64,000 nucleotides of DNA, from positions 248,001-312,000 of the forward strand of contig CAWCFK010000015.1 of NCBI GenBank assembly GCA_963794685.1, given 5' to 3'. The DNA comes from CAVTWH01 sp963794685. GTDB lineage: Bacteria > Actinomycetota > Actinomycetes > Mycobacteriales > Micromonosporaceae. The notes under the pieces are model-generated. The model was not told the origin of the DNA, did no database searches, and worked only from the letters and a program-made list of their open reading frames with translations. Every line of letters begins with the position of its first letter. Within the stretch, counting starts at the first letter, position 1. Made by a program: the position numbers and the translations under genes. Shown here one piece after another: positions 63,446-64,000 of this stretch.

Positions 63446-64000
63446 GTGAGTCGGCGGTGGGCGTTGGTTGGGGCGTTCAGCGCGGCGTTGCTCACGTACC
63501 TGCTGATCGGCGGTTGGCCGGGCGTGCCGGTCGGCGTGATGGCCGCAGTCGCGGGGTACCGGGTGGTGCGCCGGCTGGAGCCGCCGGGTGTCCGGCGCGA
63601 GCGCGAGGCGGCCGCAGCTGCGCTGCCGTTCGCGCTCGACCTGCTTGCCGGGGTACTCCGGGCGGGCCTGCCGGTAGGCGCGGCGGTGCACCTGGTGGCC
63701 AGCGCGATCGGTGGTCCGCTCGGGCAACGGCTCGACTCGGTTGGTCGGGAGTTGGCCCGTGGCATCGATCCGGCGCGTGCCTGGGCGGCGGTCGCCGGGT
63801 TGCCCGGCGGCAACCGGCTGGCGCCGGCCGCGGTTCGGCCGCGGACACGCGCTGCGCTGGCGAGCGCATTCGGTCGGCTCGCGGATGACCTGCGCAACGC
63901 CGCCGCCAGCCGGGCACAGGCCCGCGCCCAGCGCGCCGGGTACTGCTGGTGCTCCCGCTGGGGCGGTGCTTCCTGCCCGCCTTCGTCGTCGCCGGGGTGG
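63446..64000 (+). CDS. tadC: Tad inner-membrane protein TadC (T2SS GspF family), truncated by window end, one-base deletion
   Basis: GTG at 63446 follows GGAGG. The product begins SRRWALVGAFSAALLTYLLIGGWPGVPVGVMAAVAGYRVVRRLEPPGV (two helices, in parts), then AAALPFALDLLAGVLRAGLPVGAAVHLVASAIGGPLGQRLDSV and LARGIDPARAWAAVAGL, the GspF repeat. A base is missing near 63939; with it the end reads AGVLLVLPLGRCFLPAFVVAGV, the closing TadC helix. The gene continues past the window. It pairs with TadB in the pilus platform. Confidence 0.88.
   Translation, partial: MSRRWALVGAFSAALLTYLLIGGWPGVPVGVMAAVAGYRVVRRLEPPGVRREREAAAAALPFALDLLAGVLRAGLPVGAAVHLVASAIGGPLGQRLDSVGRELARGIDPARAWAAVAGLPGGNRLAPAAVRPRTRAALASAFGRLADDLRNAAASRAQARAQRAGYCWCSRWGGASCPPSSSPGW

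Overview
The window is chromosomal DNA of a very GC-rich actinobacterium. Codon third positions are almost all G or C, many genes start with GTG, and the gene set (GTP-type PEP carboxykinase, PIN-PhoH ATPase, NnaR-type HemD/OmpR fusion, DUF4245 beside glpX, Ssd-Tad pilus locus, DUF4188, CGNR zinc-finger protein) points to the Micromonosporaceae, most likely Micromonospora or a close relative. This assignment rests on gene content and style, not on a database search. There is no rRNA, convincing tRNA, CRISPR array, transposase or prophage block.

Layout. 0-6 kb: end of a membrane protein gene, a damaged Uma2-like gene, an acyl-CoA carboxylase beta subunit with its biotin ligase, a PH-domain membrane protein ending in a small tandem repeat, a MaoC hydratase and two GtrA membrane proteins. 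6-14 kb: pckG, an undecaprenyl/decaprenyl-type prenyltransferase, PhoH, a lytic transglycosylase behind a structured leader, a divergent MerR/DUF4188 pair sharing a double operator, and a rhomboid protease. 14-21 kb: nitrate assimilation (narK, nirB-nirD-nnaR translationally coupled) followed by a ferredoxin-NADP reductase-like flavoprotein. 21-28 kb: a small 54-residue protein, CGNR regulator, a glpX-YdcZ-pfkB sugar operon, DUF4245 and two lipoproteins. 28-35 kb: xseA-xseB, ispH, a WYL regulator, an esterase with a natural octahistidine tract coupled to rmuC, a Gly-rich protein and an AbiEi/DUF559-like protein. 35-44 kb: DUF1349 protein, a heterodimeric ABC exporter, an Ada-AlkA/Ogt alkylation-repair operon and a glycosyltransferase-like membrane protein. 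44-57 kb: methyltransferase, orphan excisionase-like protein, ychF, small secreted and hypothetical proteins, ArsR/SRPBCC pair, secreted 5'-nucleotidase, acetyl-CoA synthetase, a Fic-like protein. 57-64 kb: HAD phosphatase, a short accessory insertion with three consecutive perfect hairpins, then ssd-tadA-tadB-tadC running off the end.

Genes acting together: narK/nirBD/nnaR import nitrate, reduce nitrite to ammonium and control this; pckG, glpX and acs support gluconeogenic growth on acids and acetate; ada-alkA and ogt form one repair operon; ssd and tadABC build a Flp/Tad-type pilus or secretion apparatus.

Sequence quality matters here. Between about 29 kb and the end, at least twelve otherwise well-conserved genes carry single-base insertions or deletions (eight in tadA, four in ychF, one in ispH). 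Because some of these genes are normally essential and otherwise intact, assembly or sequencing error is the first explanation, but real pseudogenes cannot be excluded from sequence alone. I give full gene spans and mark each break.
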